DNA from: Amaranthus tricolor
Taxonomy: Eukaryota > Streptophyta > Magnoliopsida > Caryophyllales > Amaranthaceae
Direction: 5' to 3'
Assembly (NCBI RefSeq): GCF_026212465.1
Contig: NC_080063.1
Span: 4,054,978 to 4,118,977, forward strand
DNA length: 64,000 bases
Shown here one piece after another: positions 1-15,900 of the stretch. Under the pieces are notes generated by a model. The model searched no databases. It saw only the letters and a list, made by a program, of their open reading frames with translations, and had not been told where the DNA came from. Position 1 is the stretch's first letter. Every line of letters starts with the position of its first letter. The position numbers and the translations under genes were made by a program.

Positions 1-333
1 TTCCGCTTAACCTATAACTCAAAAAATAACATATTACATTATGACAATAATATTATACTAATTAAATTTAAAATAATATTTAAATTCATCATAAAATTGG
101 TAAAGTAAATGAAGGTGAACCAGTTGAGTGTTGTCTGAGTAGACACAGGGAAAGCAATTTTCATGACTTAGGATTGAGCTTCAAGATCATGTGAAGATCT
201 AATAAAGACTAACCTGTTAATAAATGCCACGTATTTCATTACTCCACTAAATTAATTCTTATTTAACCACTCATTTTTAAGCAATATGCTAATGTTATTC
301 CTTTATATAATAATAATTGGCCGTTATTATTTT

Positions 334-459
334 TCCTTTTCCTTTTTCTTTCTTGATGACTTGATTAATCTTAAATTAGAAGTATTAATTAAGTATTATT
401 TTTCCTTTTTCTTTCTTGATGACTTGATTAATCTTAAATTAGAAGTATAAATTAAGTAT
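334..459. repeat. Two-copy 63-bp tandem duplication
   Basis: A segment with TTTCTTGATGACTTGATTAA and its AT-rich surroundings occurs twice in a row with a 63-base offset. The two copies are nearly identical, so the duplication looks fairly recent. No coding function is visible. Confidence 0.8.
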
Positions 460-1281
460 TAAGTATTATTAATTCTTTATTAAAAAAGTATTGTTAATTG
501 TTATTTGTTTTTTTACGAAATAGATTGGGAAAGGAGAGACTAACGTGAGAATTGAACATATTATTACCTCTACTCTCTAATAATTGCTACATTCACCGTA
601 GCAAATCCTGTTTTTAATTTTGTTTTTCTTTATTTAAAAAATATAGTCAAACGAAATTTTATTTTATTTATATTAATACATATTTTTACAATATTAATTT
701 TAAAAATTTTAATCATATAATACTAAGGATTAAAATTATGTATTAAATAGTGTAAAAAATAAAAATATAGAAAATTATAAAGCAGAGAAAATATAATCTT
801 ATTTGAAAAAGTGATACTTATTTATAGCAAATAGACTTTATACGAGTCAATTGTTAATTGTTAATACATAATCAACTATAAATCTTTTCTTTAAAATCTT
901 ACCTAATTTCAATAGTTGCAGAATATTGAATTGAGCAACTTGAAAAACACTACTACATTATTTAAAAAATATATTAGCAATATTTAAATTAAAAGTTCCT
1001 TTCCACTAAATCAATTTTTCTTATTTTTTATATATGTGACAACCATTTTCTCTCAATAGTTGAGATTTTTTTAATTATAAATACTCTAAGTTGATAATTA
1101 TGGGGAAGAATTTGTATTGTTCTTTGCATTGAGTTTGCCGCCCCAGTTTGAAAAATATAGATTTATTTTATTTAAAAATAACCTGTTCTTATCTATACTT
1201 AGTTTGCTTCCCAAAACAAAAAAATATTAAATATTGAAAATTATTTAATTTCTAGACCTGCTTTACAGATTCTCTATCATT

Positions 1282-1301
1282 TTGAAATTAATAATAATAA
1301 C

Positions 1302-1341
<40 letters not shown>
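1282..1341. repeat. AAT trinucleotide microsatellite
   Basis: Almost uninterrupted (AAT)n run with one AAC and one AGT variant. Confidence 0.9.
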
Positions 1342-3322
1342 GTAATTAATAAATGTATATTTGGATGCAAAGTGGCTCTTCAGAATTCATTGGGTTATTT
1401 CTTTTTTTATTGTTAAACATATAATTGATTAGTGTGATTAGTGACCTATAATTTAAAATTAAATATTTTTATGCATTTCTATACAAAAAAAAGATCAGTA
1501 ATTGTTATGTTCCATTTATTCCTTTTTTTTACCTTTTTAACGATTTTTATTTTTAATTGTTGACATCTAATAATCCATTTGTATAGGTAAAAATTTATAA
1601 AATATTTTGACTATTGAGGTTTTTCTTTAACTAATCAAAATTCATAATTAACTAGCTAGTTAAAAATCAATAAAAAATCTAAGTTAAAATTTCCAAAAAC
1701 CTTTAATTTAAAATACATAATTCAAAAAACATTGTTTTTTTTTTAGAATTCATATATCGTTGAAAACATCATCATAAAATTTATTTTTAAAATTAATAAT
1801 GTTACATTTTGGAATACTCCTACAAATTTTAAGAACTTTACTGACTAATGGTGTTAGGTAGTTTTATTTTTATCTCAAAAAAAAAAAAAAAAGGTTTAGC
1901 TAGTTGTTATCATAATACGTCTATATAATAATAATAATAATAATGATTTGGATGGAAGAATTTTTTACTTATTGAAAATTTTCTTGCACACTTGATACAA
2001 CTTGTGCATTTATTGTTATTATTGTTTTTTTCCCGTGTTTGACGGGCTATAATTATTATTGTTGTTGAATGTGTGATCAAATTTCATCAATCAAACAAAT
2101 ACTTTAATATGTAGGTACAAGTCTAATATAATTTTTAGCTTATCTATGTTTACTAACCCGTTAGTTTAACTATGTGGGGTGAAAATTAATGATGAATAAA
2201 AAAATAATGAAATATACTTTTGATATTTAGTTGGTGAAAAATAAATACATATGGTATTTATATTTTTAATACTATCTTAGTCGTGGTTAGTTTGATTTTC
2301 TAGTAGGTAAACAAAGCTTAGTTACATCGAGTCATTAACTAATTGTGTAGTTTACCCGTGTGAGATGACAATTAATAATTAGTTGATAAATAATCAAATA
2401 TGCTTTTGATATATAGTTAGTGAATAATCAATACATATAATCTTTATATTCCAATGCTATATTATGTGGGTAAATTACCTAGTGAGTAAACAAAATTTTC
2501 CCTATAAACTTAGTCCATGTGAAATTATTGTGGATCAATTTCATAATAGATAAATTGTCTAAAAAAGGGGTAATTTTAAATCACAAAAAAAACACATTTA
2601 TTGTATATTTAATAAAACAATTATGACAAAAGGTTTTATGTATTTTTATATTTATGAAGGGACGAGCTTGTGTTGTATGATGCAGGCTTAGCGCTTGCAA
2701 TTTTAGCTTCTCAATCCTTTTCATTTGCTGGTATCTCTCTTTCCGAGGAGTTTTTTAGAGCCGATGTACTCTTTGGTCGTATCCACCTTTATGGGTACAA
2801 GTTGTCACCTCCTTATCTTCTCAGACCTTGCTCATAGTCCCTATGGGCGGAATATACTGAATTCGATGATGATGTTGAATTACAACAAAAAGAGATTCAT
2901 AGAAGTAGCTTGAACAAAGGGCTAAATCATGATTCAAAAAATTACACTATACGAGAAGGTTAACCTTATACTTTGCTTTTTGCATGGTTTTCAAAATATG
3001 TTTGAGGCTTGATATTTATAAATGTATTTCATACATAATTATATATTTAATTACATATTTCAAGACAAATTTAATAGGATCTTACCATTCATTGTGATTA
3101 TCTACCATCAAGTGTCTAAATCTAAAACTTTCATATTCTTTTAGGCTTATGCTCTCATGGGTAATCTTTTGTCTTTCTTGTCCTTTTTAAACCCCTAGAA
3201 TTGTATTTTCCATCTTTTAGATCGGTTCACTAATAACTTGTCTTTTTACATGTCCATATCATCTTAATGGATTCTCTTCCATCTTTTCAATATTTGTTAC
3301 TCTTTCTTGAAATTTCTTAATA

Positions 3323-3577
3323 CTTCCTTTGTTCTATCATATTAGCTATATTTGAGTTTTTACGCAATTTAATGTGTTGTTTTGATCATTTATATATTAG
3401 ACTATACTCATTTAAAAATTATAAAAACTTATTATAAAAGTATGCGATTAAACGATTCAAACAAGGTCTCACTTGACTATATTTATTCTTATTTATTAGC
3501 CGACAATACATAAAATAAGTTTGAACGATAAATAGTATAAAAACGATTATGTAGCGAGTATTGCAGAACGGAGGAAA
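3323..3577. mobile_element. Degenerate Stowaway-like MITE
   Basis: The left end CTTCCTTTGTTCT and the right end AGAACGGAGGAAA form imperfect inverted ends, each next to a TA dinucleotide, as expected for Tc1/mariner-derived Stowaway MITEs. It is about 255 bp, AT-rich and non-coding. Exact ends are uncertain by a few bases. Confidence 0.55.
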
Positions 3578-3678
3578 TATTTAACTTTCTTTCTCGATGC
3601 ATATGAACTATATTAATGTATTGCTAGGTAAGAACAGAGATGAGTAGATCGTAATTAAGGATTAGTATTAGGGTTTAG

Positions 3679-4579
3679 TAGGGATGGTCATGGATCCAGG
3701 ACCCTGTTAGACCCGCCCCTTTTTTAAGGGTCTGGGTCTTAATTTTTGAGACCTATCGGATCCAGATCCGGGTCTGAATCTAAAAAATTTTTGATGGGTC
3801 CGGGTCCGAGTCCTAAGGTGAAGACCCGGACCCGGACCCGGACCCTAAACTTTTAAATTTTATATTTTAAATTTCTGATATTATGAATGGCATGGCGCAT
3901 TCTCATTCTCAAATCCAGTAAAGCATCCTCGAAGACGAAAACCCTGAACTTTCGAATTAGGGTTTAAAGCTCTGAGACGTTCCAACACTCTTATAAGCAG
4001 AGTTGTCTTCCCCACACCTTAGTAAAACAACAGCAAGAAATGAAGAATTTAGAAGCCAGAACCAAGTTAAAGAAAATTTGGAAGCTTGAGATTGATTCAT
4101 GGCGGACTAAGACTTACTGGGGAACCTGAAATCAATATGCATTTCCCAGACGCCATTACTAAATAGACTCAGAAATTTTGAAGTTCCTTTGCAAATTACA
4201 GTGTCAGGGTTAACGTAGTTTCTACAAACAAGGTGCGACTAATTTTAGAAATGTAAAAAAAGTTTAAAAAACCTAGTAATTATTTTGTATTTGAATTTCA
4301 TGGACCCGAACAAGTGTTTGTAATACGATAGTAAGTTGCTTACAAAAATACAAAAATACTCGAAAAAGGTTCAATTTTAACAAATCAAATAGGCTTTGTA
4401 TAAGACCCATTAAGGACCCACTAAGAACCCTAGACCCGTCAGATCCGTAGGGTCCGAGTCTGGGTCTGAAAATTTTGGACCCTTAGGGTCCAGATCCAGG
4501 TTTGGATCCAAAAAAAATAATAGGGTTCGGGTCTGGGTTTGGCCAGACCCGCTCCAGACCCACCCCATGACCATCCCTA
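3679..4579. mobile_element. Non-autonomous hAT transposon with a captured gene fragment
   Basis: The element starts TAGGGATGGTCATGG and ends with the exact reverse complement, a perfect 15-bp terminal inverted repeat. Both sides carry the same 8-bp target duplication GGGTTTAG (3671-3678 and 4580-4587), the hallmark of hAT transposition. Subterminal parts are rich in GGGTCC/GGACCC repeats (3690-3850 and 4405-4560) that stand out in this AT-rich DNA. No transposase is encoded, so it would depend on an autonomous hAT. The interior at about 3905-4156 resembles two exons of a plant P-loop NTPase gene on the minus strand. Confidence 0.92.
3905..4156 (-). pseudogene. Captured fragment of a THEP1/NTPCR-like P-loop NTPase gene
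   Basis: On the minus strand an ATG at 4156 opens 13 codons ending in the first half of a Walker A loop (GSP). A GTAAGT donor-like site follows at 4117, and after an AG at 4019-4018 the frame resumes as GVGKTTLLIRVLERLRALN, then a KVQGF-like stretch to about 3925. Together this is the N-terminus of the THEP1/NTPCR family of nucleoside triphosphatases, with the intron splitting the P-loop glycine. One G appears lost at the donor junction, and everything after the second exon is missing, so no working enzyme is made. The family call is from remembered motif similarity. Confidence 0.72.
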
Positions 4580-4587
4580 GGGTTTAG

Positions 4588-6159
4588 TTGTCATGGGAGA
4601 CGTAAAGCGAGGTGTGGGGATGGAAAGGGTAGGGGTAAGGTGTCTTGGGTAAGGGTTGGGCTGGGGGCCGGGTAGATGTTGCAAGGGGGTGGAAGCGTGG
4701 AGCATGGGTGAGCTGAGATGACAGTAAGGGAAGGGGCGAGGATGTGTTTAGATTTTTGTTAAATTTAATTTTTTTTGAGTTATTCAATTTTTATTTAGAA
4801 AAAATTAATTTAAATTAAAAATTAAAAAAACTAATTTAAAATAACAACAAAAAATCATATAAAAATATTAAAAAAACTATAATAAATTAAAATTTGATTC
4901 CAAATTGAAAAATTATAAAGCACATGTATCCAAATTGATTTTTTTTAAAACATTTGTATTATAAATAAAAATAAAATAAACATATATATTTTTTAAAATT
5001 GTATTTAAATTCAAATAAAAATAAATTAGTAAAAAAATCAATTTTCAAATAAATATAAGAATAAATTAATTAATTTAAAATAATTTTGAAAATAAAATAT
5101 GTAATAAGTATAAAATTAGTTAAAAATAAACACTACATATACAACTACGTGTACAACTGCATAAGAAAAGTCATCTTTATAATTTGGCACGCCAGTAAGT
5201 AAGTTAGGTCATTAATAAGTATCAACTAATAACCTAATGGATGAAAACTAGTTTAACAGTATGCCTAATAGTGATAGATCTTTATGGAGATCCATCGCGT
5301 TAAAGCCCCCTACACTTATTTTTTTATATTTAAAATACTCATTCGGCTCCTTTAATTTTTTTTTTATTATTTAATATTATATTAAGTTGCCCATTCGAAA
5401 ATTGTTTAAAATCCGCCATTGATGTCAAGCGCTAGCAATATAATGTATATTGTAAAGGTAATATTTAAGAGACTAGAAAAGGTAAAATATATTTTTAAAT
5501 GATATGATTAATATTTGTTTAATATTTATAAAATATTAGAGGTAATATTCATAATGTATATTTTAAATTGCAAAAATATTGATGGTTTGTATTTTTATAG
5601 GAATACATAACTTCATAAATGAATAATATTTTTCTCCATATAATTAATGATAATAATATTTATTATTTAAAATATTTGTTATGGTCATAATCAATTACTA
5701 CTATTTAAAGTTATTTCCTTGTGGATCTACTTTTGATTTATCCTTATCTCTCAAGAAATGTCCTTTTGCGTTGGCAACCAAATTTAACTTTACCAAATTT
5801 ATTTTATTTCTTTCCGGACACCAACCATTTCCTTAACTATAACGTATATATCCTCCTCTTTATTTTATGCCAAATTAATTTAATATATATATTTATGGTG
5901 ATCAATATGAAATAATTAATATTATTTCCATTTATTTTATTAGTAATTATTAATTTATTATTTAATGTTATTTCCCACTATTTTTTTTTAAGTAAAGCTT
6001 TGTAATGTCTTTTATGGTGTCAACAATAAAACCCAGTTTACCTCAACTAAAATTAGACTTAATTTTCATCTTAGAATTTCTCAATATTTCTCTTCCCTTC
6101 TCCAAAAATTCCACAAATATTTTCCAAAAATAAAAAAAAACCAGAAAATTAAAAAAATT
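4588..6159. other. AT-rich upstream region of the AHL gene
   Basis: No gene seen. The DNA is strongly AT-rich with homopolymer runs. Transcription of the AHL gene presumably starts near the 3' end of this stretch, but no TATA box could be assigned with confidence. Confidence 0.4.
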
Positions 6160-6189
6160 ATGGCGATTCTTTGCACTTCAGAAGCTTAG
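6160..6189 (+). other. Possible upstream ORF (10 codons including stop) in the AHL leader
   Basis: An ATG followed by eight more codons and TAG lies about 260 bases before the AHL start. It matters only if the transcript begins upstream of 6160, which the sequence does not show. A second upstream ATG at 6441 overlaps the AHL start in another frame and stops after 14 codons. Confidence 0.35.
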
Positions 6190-6445
6190 CTTTTACTCAA
6201 ATCAATCCTTCTTCAACATCTTTTAATTTCTATTTTTCCAATTTTTTTTTTGTCGCAGTGTTTAATTTGCTTGTGTTTTTGGTGCACAAAGAATTTTTTT
6301 TCTAAATTTAAATAATTTAGTGTTTAAATGATTCTTGCAAATTTGTGATGGGTTTTTGAAAATTCAATTTTATTTGAAGAAAATATATATAGTTGTGATT
6401 TAATTTGAATAATTATTTTTAGACTTTATAGTAAATATTTATGAA

Positions 6446-9400
6446 ATGGAAGCCAAGGGAGGAGGAAGTAGTGGAGTTACAGTAGTAGCATCTGATGCTC
6501 CCACAGATTATCACATAGCTCCAAGGAATGAAAATAACGCCGGGTCGGGAGCTCCGACTGGGACCCAGGTAACCGGATCATCACCGGCGCCGGATAATCA
6601 GATGGGCTTGCAATCACTAACTTCTTTGAAGAAAAAAAGAGGAAGGCCCAGAAAATATGGACCTGATGGACCCGTCATGGCCATCCCTGCGAAGCCCATC
6701 TCGTCTGCGGCACCGTCCCCTACCGGAAACTTCATTGATTTCTCCGCCGAAAAGAGGCCCAAGATGAAGCCTGTTGGTTCAATTAGCAAGCAACACCAGC
6801 CCAAGAATGAGTCTGAGCATCATGGTATGTAGTATGTATGTAAGTGTACATCTGGGCCTCGGGTTTCGGGTATTATATCTCGTGTTCTGGTTAATTTTGG
6901 TCTATGTTAATATTATGACTAACTGATTTGATTTTTATATGCGGTTATTTCAGATCAAGTCATATTTGGTATCCATATGGGTTGAATTTGTATAGCTGTA
7001 GGTGTGAATTTAAAATTTGATGATGGGTTTTTTGTGAAAAACAAGAATTTTGGAAGATTTTGTATTTCTGCATGTTAAGGATCAAATAGTGTTGTAACTT
7101 TTGAGAAATTTGATGGGTTTTTTTTGGTATTTAGTGGGGGAGGTTGTGTTTTTATTAGATATAATTTTGTGGTAAAATTATAGAACTTATCTATTAGATG
7201 TGTAATGAATTTTTCATGAGGATTTTATGAGAAAATTTGGGATCAGTAGTTGGGTCATGGGTGGGAATAGAAGTGGGACCTTTGTATATATGCACCCTAA
7301 ACAAGATCTTAAATGGGTCATTTCTAAAAGGAAGGTATTAAGTATTTGGATTTCTGGGTAGGTGCTGTCTCAAGTTTTGGAATCTTCCAGAAAGTATAAA
7401 TCAGTTTGTAGAGCTTTTTTTAGGAGTACTCTAAGTTGAAGGGTTACTTGTAAATTGTAATGATTGGGTTGATAAAGTCTAAGGCTTTGATTCTGCAGAT
7501 TCCTAAAAAACTTGGGCATATGACCTGTCTATACTCAACACAGCTGTTGGATAAATAAAGAAGGAAGAGGTTGTTTTCAGTGTTTGTTTTGATCATCTAT
7601 CTATATGCTGATGTGATTTATGTCAGCTTCTTTTTGAGTGTTTTATACCTGGAATACCTCAGCCTTATTCTATTTATCAGTATCTTATGTGTGTATCCTT
7701 TGCCTTTTCCCACTTTGAATGAACACTTACTACTATAACGCGGAACATGACTTGACCTATGTTTTTCTCTGATTTGTGTTGTCTTTATAGTTAGTTGTGG
7801 AGTTGTTCGTATGCGATGTCATCGCATAGTGAATATATGTGTCAAAGAATTTGGTTTTTGGGCGATGAAAGGAAGCACAAACATACAAAATGACCATAAG
7901 TTGGCATTACTTGTGTAAAAAACAATAAGTTGTCCTATGGGTTGACTAGAACCTTCAATTTGATGAATACAGTTTGTTGGGCCCACAACCCGTGAATGAA
8001 CTGAATTAGTATGACATTGTCTGCTTTTGATTATGCCTACACGGCTTTTTTTGGCACCTTTCTGATAGGATTCATATTAATGTGGAGTTGAATCATTTTT
8101 CTTACGTTTGACTTGATGTAGACTGAAAACGAAGTATGTTTTTTATTTATTTATTTATTTTTATTTTTAAATTTACTTTTTGCAAAATAAAAAGCTTGCG
8201 GTCTGGGGGGCTAGCAAATGGATATGTCTTGGTGATTCTGTTTTTTTAATGAGATGTTTACATTTGTTGCTGTGATCTGATGTAATGATAAAGTTTGAAA
8301 AACTGGTTTCAGGTGAATGGTTATCTTGCTCGGTTGGTGCTAACTTTACACCTCATATCATTACAGTCAATGCTGGTGAGGTAATTGCTGTGATACTCTA
8401 AGACTGTCGTGCAGTGTGGTTTTTATGTGTTATCTTTGACTAGATTCTATTTGTACCCATGTGAAATGTGAGATCATGGATGCATATACATGAGCCAAAT
8501 ATGTAGATACTCTGATGTGACGATGACCCACTAAGACTGCAACATTTGACTTTTTTATGCGAGAGATTTTAGAGGTCAAATGCTGTAATTTCAATGGGAC
8601 AGTAGTGTTTTCATGAAATAAAGTCTCGGCTATCCATCTCTGAGGCCGTTTTGTGTACTTTCAAAACCAGAATGAATGTAAATTTTCCGGTAACAAAAAG
8701 TTTATACTCCAAATACAAGATATGCAAATAAATAGGTGTGTTCTAACGGGGAGGGGGGAGAGGAAGTTGGGTTCTCGAACACCATCTTGCTTAGATTATC
8801 TTAACCAAACGATGCCTTTATTAGTTTACTTGGTGTTCTAATAAAAACTACATTGCATCACGTATATAGCAGCCGAGCTTCAAGATTTTGGCGCCCTTTC
8901 TATAATAATCCCTATTCCATCATGCAATACCGAGAAAAAGAGCACTGCCTCTTTGCAGATTGTTAGTGTACTTCTATCAAAAAGCCGAATGTGAAAGAAA
9001 GTGCACTGGATCGATAAACTGTCATTTTATATTAGCTACAGATTTATCTCCTCTAACAGTTATATTTTGCTTATTGTTTCAGGACGTTACTATGAAAGTT
9101 ATATCGTTTTCGCAGCAAGGTCCTCGAGCTATCTGTATTCTGTCGGCAAATGGTGTAATTTCTAGTGTAACACTTCGTCAGCCTGACTGTTCTGGCGGTA
9201 CATTGACATATGAGGTGCTATATCCAATCTTGGCTGTTACTCCTAACATATTCACATTTCCTTTTCCGATTATGTTTGAATTTGTTTCGATCTCATACAG
9301 CTACAAAATTTGAAACATTAAACTTTAACTAGGTATAACGCTTCACTGACTTTTAGGAGTCAAATGGTTATCATATTATGAGGAAAACAGTGACTTATTT

Positions 9401-10112
9401 TGTTACAAATCCGTGCGCATGATGCACGGGCAACTATGGATGACTTCTTGTCTGCTTTTACCTTCAAAACGCAATGAGAAATTGTTTGATACATACTTGA
9501 ATATAAGTTTGGAGTATAATTTAGGATGTTGTTGGTTGAAATCTTGTGCTAGCGCTTGACTAACCTTATTTGGTTGAAATCTTTTGTGTCAAACAGGGCC
9601 GTTTCGAGATTCTTTCTTTGTCTGGTTCATTCATGCCTTCCGAGAGTGGTGGGATCAGAAACAGATCAGGAGGGATGAGCGTTTCGTTGGCAAGCCCAGA
9701 TGGCCGTGTTGTAGGAGGAGGTGTAGCTGGTCTACTCGTTGCTGCTAGTCCCGTGCAGGTATTTCTATCCCCATCGTACAGTCCAACTTAACGAAATTAG
9801 AGAAGGGAAGATTACTTGAGTAAACGTCTACTAATCAGTATATTGTTGATTTTCTTTTCTGGTGGGCATCAGATTGTAGTCGGAAGTTTCTTGTCAGGAA
9901 ACCAGCATGAACAGAAGCCGAAGAAACAAAAGTCCGAGTACATAATCAGCAACCCACCCAGTTCAACTGTAAACTTTTCAAATACAGGAATGCAAGAGAA
10001 TTACGGGACTCAAGGTTATCACACAACATCAGGAACCACATACCCGTCTTTTCAAGGAGACATTAGGAATGGCTCAGCCGATCACAAAAACGACACTTTG
10101 CATGAAGGTTAA
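6446..10112 (+). CDS. AT-hook motif nuclear-localized (AHL) DNA-binding protein, clade B
   Basis: AHL proteins bind the minor groove of AT-rich DNA in the nucleus and act as chromatin-associated regulators, forming trimers through their PPC/DUF296 domain. Five exons: 6446-6824, 8313-8380, 9083-9214, 9597-9758 and 9873-10112, all with GT..AG borders, giving 326 aa. Exon 1 carries a basic stretch and a single type-II AT-hook (RGRPRKYGPDG, about residues 65-75). Exons 2-5 encode the PPC domain from GEWLSCSVGANF through GRFEILSLSGSF to about SFLSGN, followed by a polar tail. One type-II hook plus introns inside the PPC domain fits the intron-bearing clade B; clade A members lack introns. The start at 6446 gives the expected short acidic/glycine N-terminus; an overlapping out-of-frame ATG lies 5 bases upstream. 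Length is normal for the family. Which paralogue it is cannot be told. Confidence 0.96.
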
Positions 10113-12912
<2,800 letters not shown>

Positions 12913-15900
12913 CTAACCAAGACCTGCGGTTGAATCTTTCCGAGGTGCATCAGCCTTAATTCGAGGTGGCCGCACAACACGATCAATGAGCCCATATTCA
13001 AGAGCCTCCTGAGCATTAAATCGCTTTACACGACTTAGATCTTTATTAATCTGCACACAGCAGGCAATACGTTTATCAGGAAGATAGCAGAAACAGAAAG
13101 TAAGATGTATACTTGGTCACTATTCTTGTCTAAATCTTTTAACTATAATAAGGTGTAAAGAGAACAAAAGGAGATACCTTTTCTATAGGTTGACCTGTGT
13201 TTTTAGCCAACTCATTGTAGAGATAATCTCTGATCCGAAGAAGTTCATTAGCTTCATTACGGATGTCATCAGCCTGCAAATAACAAATGTATTAGGCAGC
13301 TAAAAGGATACACAAGCTATCGTCGTACAAACTGCACCGCCCAACAACAATGACAAAGCCTTAAACATGTCCAACAAAAGAAATTAGCTGTACCTGGCCA
13401 CGAGCAGCCCCAGCAGGAGATTGTAGAGAAATTCTTGAAAGAGGCATTGCAAACCGATGACCCTGAATCAGTCACAAATATACTGTTGGTCATTCCAATG
13501 TTCCAAATGCTATTATCAACACATGAGATCACAATCTTGAGCATTTTCAACAGCTCACTGATGACTTAACACCAAAACTGGAAAACAACAGTAAATCACA
13601 CAAGTTCTTTTTAATTGGACAAGTACATCAACTCCTAAGTTTGCACAGTTGCCTCTCACAAGTGACAAAGACTGTAGTACTAGCCTCTATCACAAGTGAC
13701 TAGGACAGCAAGACTTGGCACAAGTCCAATTTCACTCATACTCCCTCTCAACCCCTAACTCACCCTCTCCCTCCCCTGCTTGGATTAAAACCTTGATCTC
13801 AGAACAAGTTCCTGTGATATCAATGTGGATGAAAAGTTTGATCCCGAACGAAGCCCCTAGGCTTTTCCAACCTCATTTCACATAATAAAAAACAGTGCAT
13901 CTATTATTAAAGGTCTACAAAGAAGTGTACAAAGTACATTACAAATGTCCTCAGATTCTGAATTGAAAACAAAATTAAGAACTGCTGCTCGAACAATGGG
14001 ATCGTTCTAAATAAGTCATAAATCTTGTAACGTGGAAGATGCATTCTACACTCATAAAAATCTTCAAATATATTAGCCATGTTTTAAGTTGCATCACATA
14101 CAAGGATAATCTTTTTTTTTATTGATAAGGAAGAACTTTTATTGATGAGGAAATTTGTCATACATCAATTGAATGAGGGATTGGAAGAAGCAAATAAAGA
14201 TAGCTACAAATCATATTCCAATAACTTCTACATTAATCATCAAGAGAGCAATGATTAAATAATCCATGCTTCAGAAAAGGATATTCTCAACTGTTTGAAC
14301 AAAACGTTATAGTAAATGACATAGGTCCAGATGGAAGACAAACTTCACCTTCTCTCCAGCAGTCAGGAGAAATGCTGCCAGATTATAGGCATAACCAACA
14401 CAGTGTGTGCCAATAGGACTTTTCAAACTCGACATTGTGTCATAGATTGCCATGCTTGGTGTGAGCTGCAAAAAGAGATTGTAATTAATGTAATCCAGAA
14501 AGGATGGATATCATATACTGTAGTATTAGTAATTATTAAAGCAACCAATTCCATTTATGAGACAAGAAAACTCACATCCCCACCAGGGCCATTGATGTAC
14601 ATGTAAAGTCTCTTGTTATCATCAACACTGTCAAGATACAACATTGTAGCCAGTATTTGGTTGCTAAATTCTTCATCAATATGTTGCCCAATGAAGATAA
14701 CACGTTCACGGTACTGTCAGCAGAGGAGGATAAGTGAATAGCTAGTAAGAAAAATCCAACGCAATTCTATAGCTGTTGCAACCCATGAAACACAAGATAG
14801 AAGTGTACTACTCTCAAATATTAATACAAATGAGTTTCAGCAAACAAGAATGTACATCGTGTAATAGCAAAGTTTGATGATGGAAGAAACTAGGAAAACT
14901 AAGGAATTTTAAATCCTCAAATTAACAAGACTTTCTGTATAGATGAGAAGTAACACAGAAACCACTCGGTCATCCTTATAATGTAAAGAATTGCAAACAC
15001 TTACAAGAGCATTCCATAAATCCACCCATTGCCAAGTTCCTTCTCCAGGGGTTCTATAAGGTACTCTGGGTGTTCCAATAGGCATCATACTGATCCTTCC
15101 TCGTGTCGGTTTTCTGTTCCTACATCTGAAACAAAGAGAAAAAACATATATTTAAAATGCTCGAAGCTACAAATTTTAGATAAAAAAGGAATATTTAGGT
15201 ACATATGAGTACATAAAATAAGATTTCAGATTCTTTATTAACGGAGACTTTTATCGCAAAAGCACACAGTAACCATTTGTTATGACAAGGTTATCTGACC
15301 TCTTGGACCCTTCCTAGAAGGGTAGCCCCTTATAATAATTAAAGAAAAAGAAGGGGAGAGACGAAAGAATTTTTCCACCTATTGTCACCAATTGTTGGAG
15401 AACTTAGGTTTACTACAAAATACCATCAATAAAGAACTCACCCATCCAATTCTTTCAAAACACCATTTGCTACACAAGTAAAGGAAATCTCATTCCTCCA
15501 TCTCGCTTACCTTCTTCACTCCTTTTACTCCATTAAGGTGGTTCCTGTCTAGGAGCGGCAAGGAGTTGTCCTGTTTACACAACCTTGCTCACTAATAACA
15601 AATAGACAGTTTGGATAATTGATTGCCCACTTCAATTGCCAACACAACTTCTTATGTTATAGAATAAACAAGAGAACTCACCCAAAAGACTAGCCTAGTA
15701 GGTGAGAGAGCTCATTTACTTTATAAATCCTACATTAATTTCCCATACAACCGATGTGGGACAAAGTCCCATAACCTTGTAATGACCTCAGATCCATTCC
15801 ATTACATTCAAACCCCTATAAGTTCCAATGTCCTTATAGGCCATCACTCCGAGTTGGATCCTCGTTGATCACAGCAAGATTAGTCATGGATGTCTTAACC

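Larger units (their letters stand above)
1..3670. other. AT-rich intergenic region without a recognisable gene
   Basis: No open frame here resembles a known protein. The stretch holds a two-copy 63-bp tandem duplication near 334-459, an AAT microsatellite at about 1282-1341, a LINE-tail-like repeat near 2785-2880 and one Stowaway-like MITE at 3323-3577. The small open frame near 2725-2913 lies across the LINE-tail-like repeat and is not a gene candidate. Confidence 0.6.

Noticed and set aside
1282..1341. CRISPR-like regular repeats
   Set aside because: Simple trinucleotide microsatellite; no CRISPR array is expected or seen in this plant DNA.
5721..5915. 64-codon hydrophobic open frame upstream of AHL
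   Set aside because: Hydrophobic translation is expected from AT-rich DNA; no start context or homologue.
6598..6804. Minus-strand open frame in AHL exon 1
   Set aside because: Shadow of the AHL coding exon.
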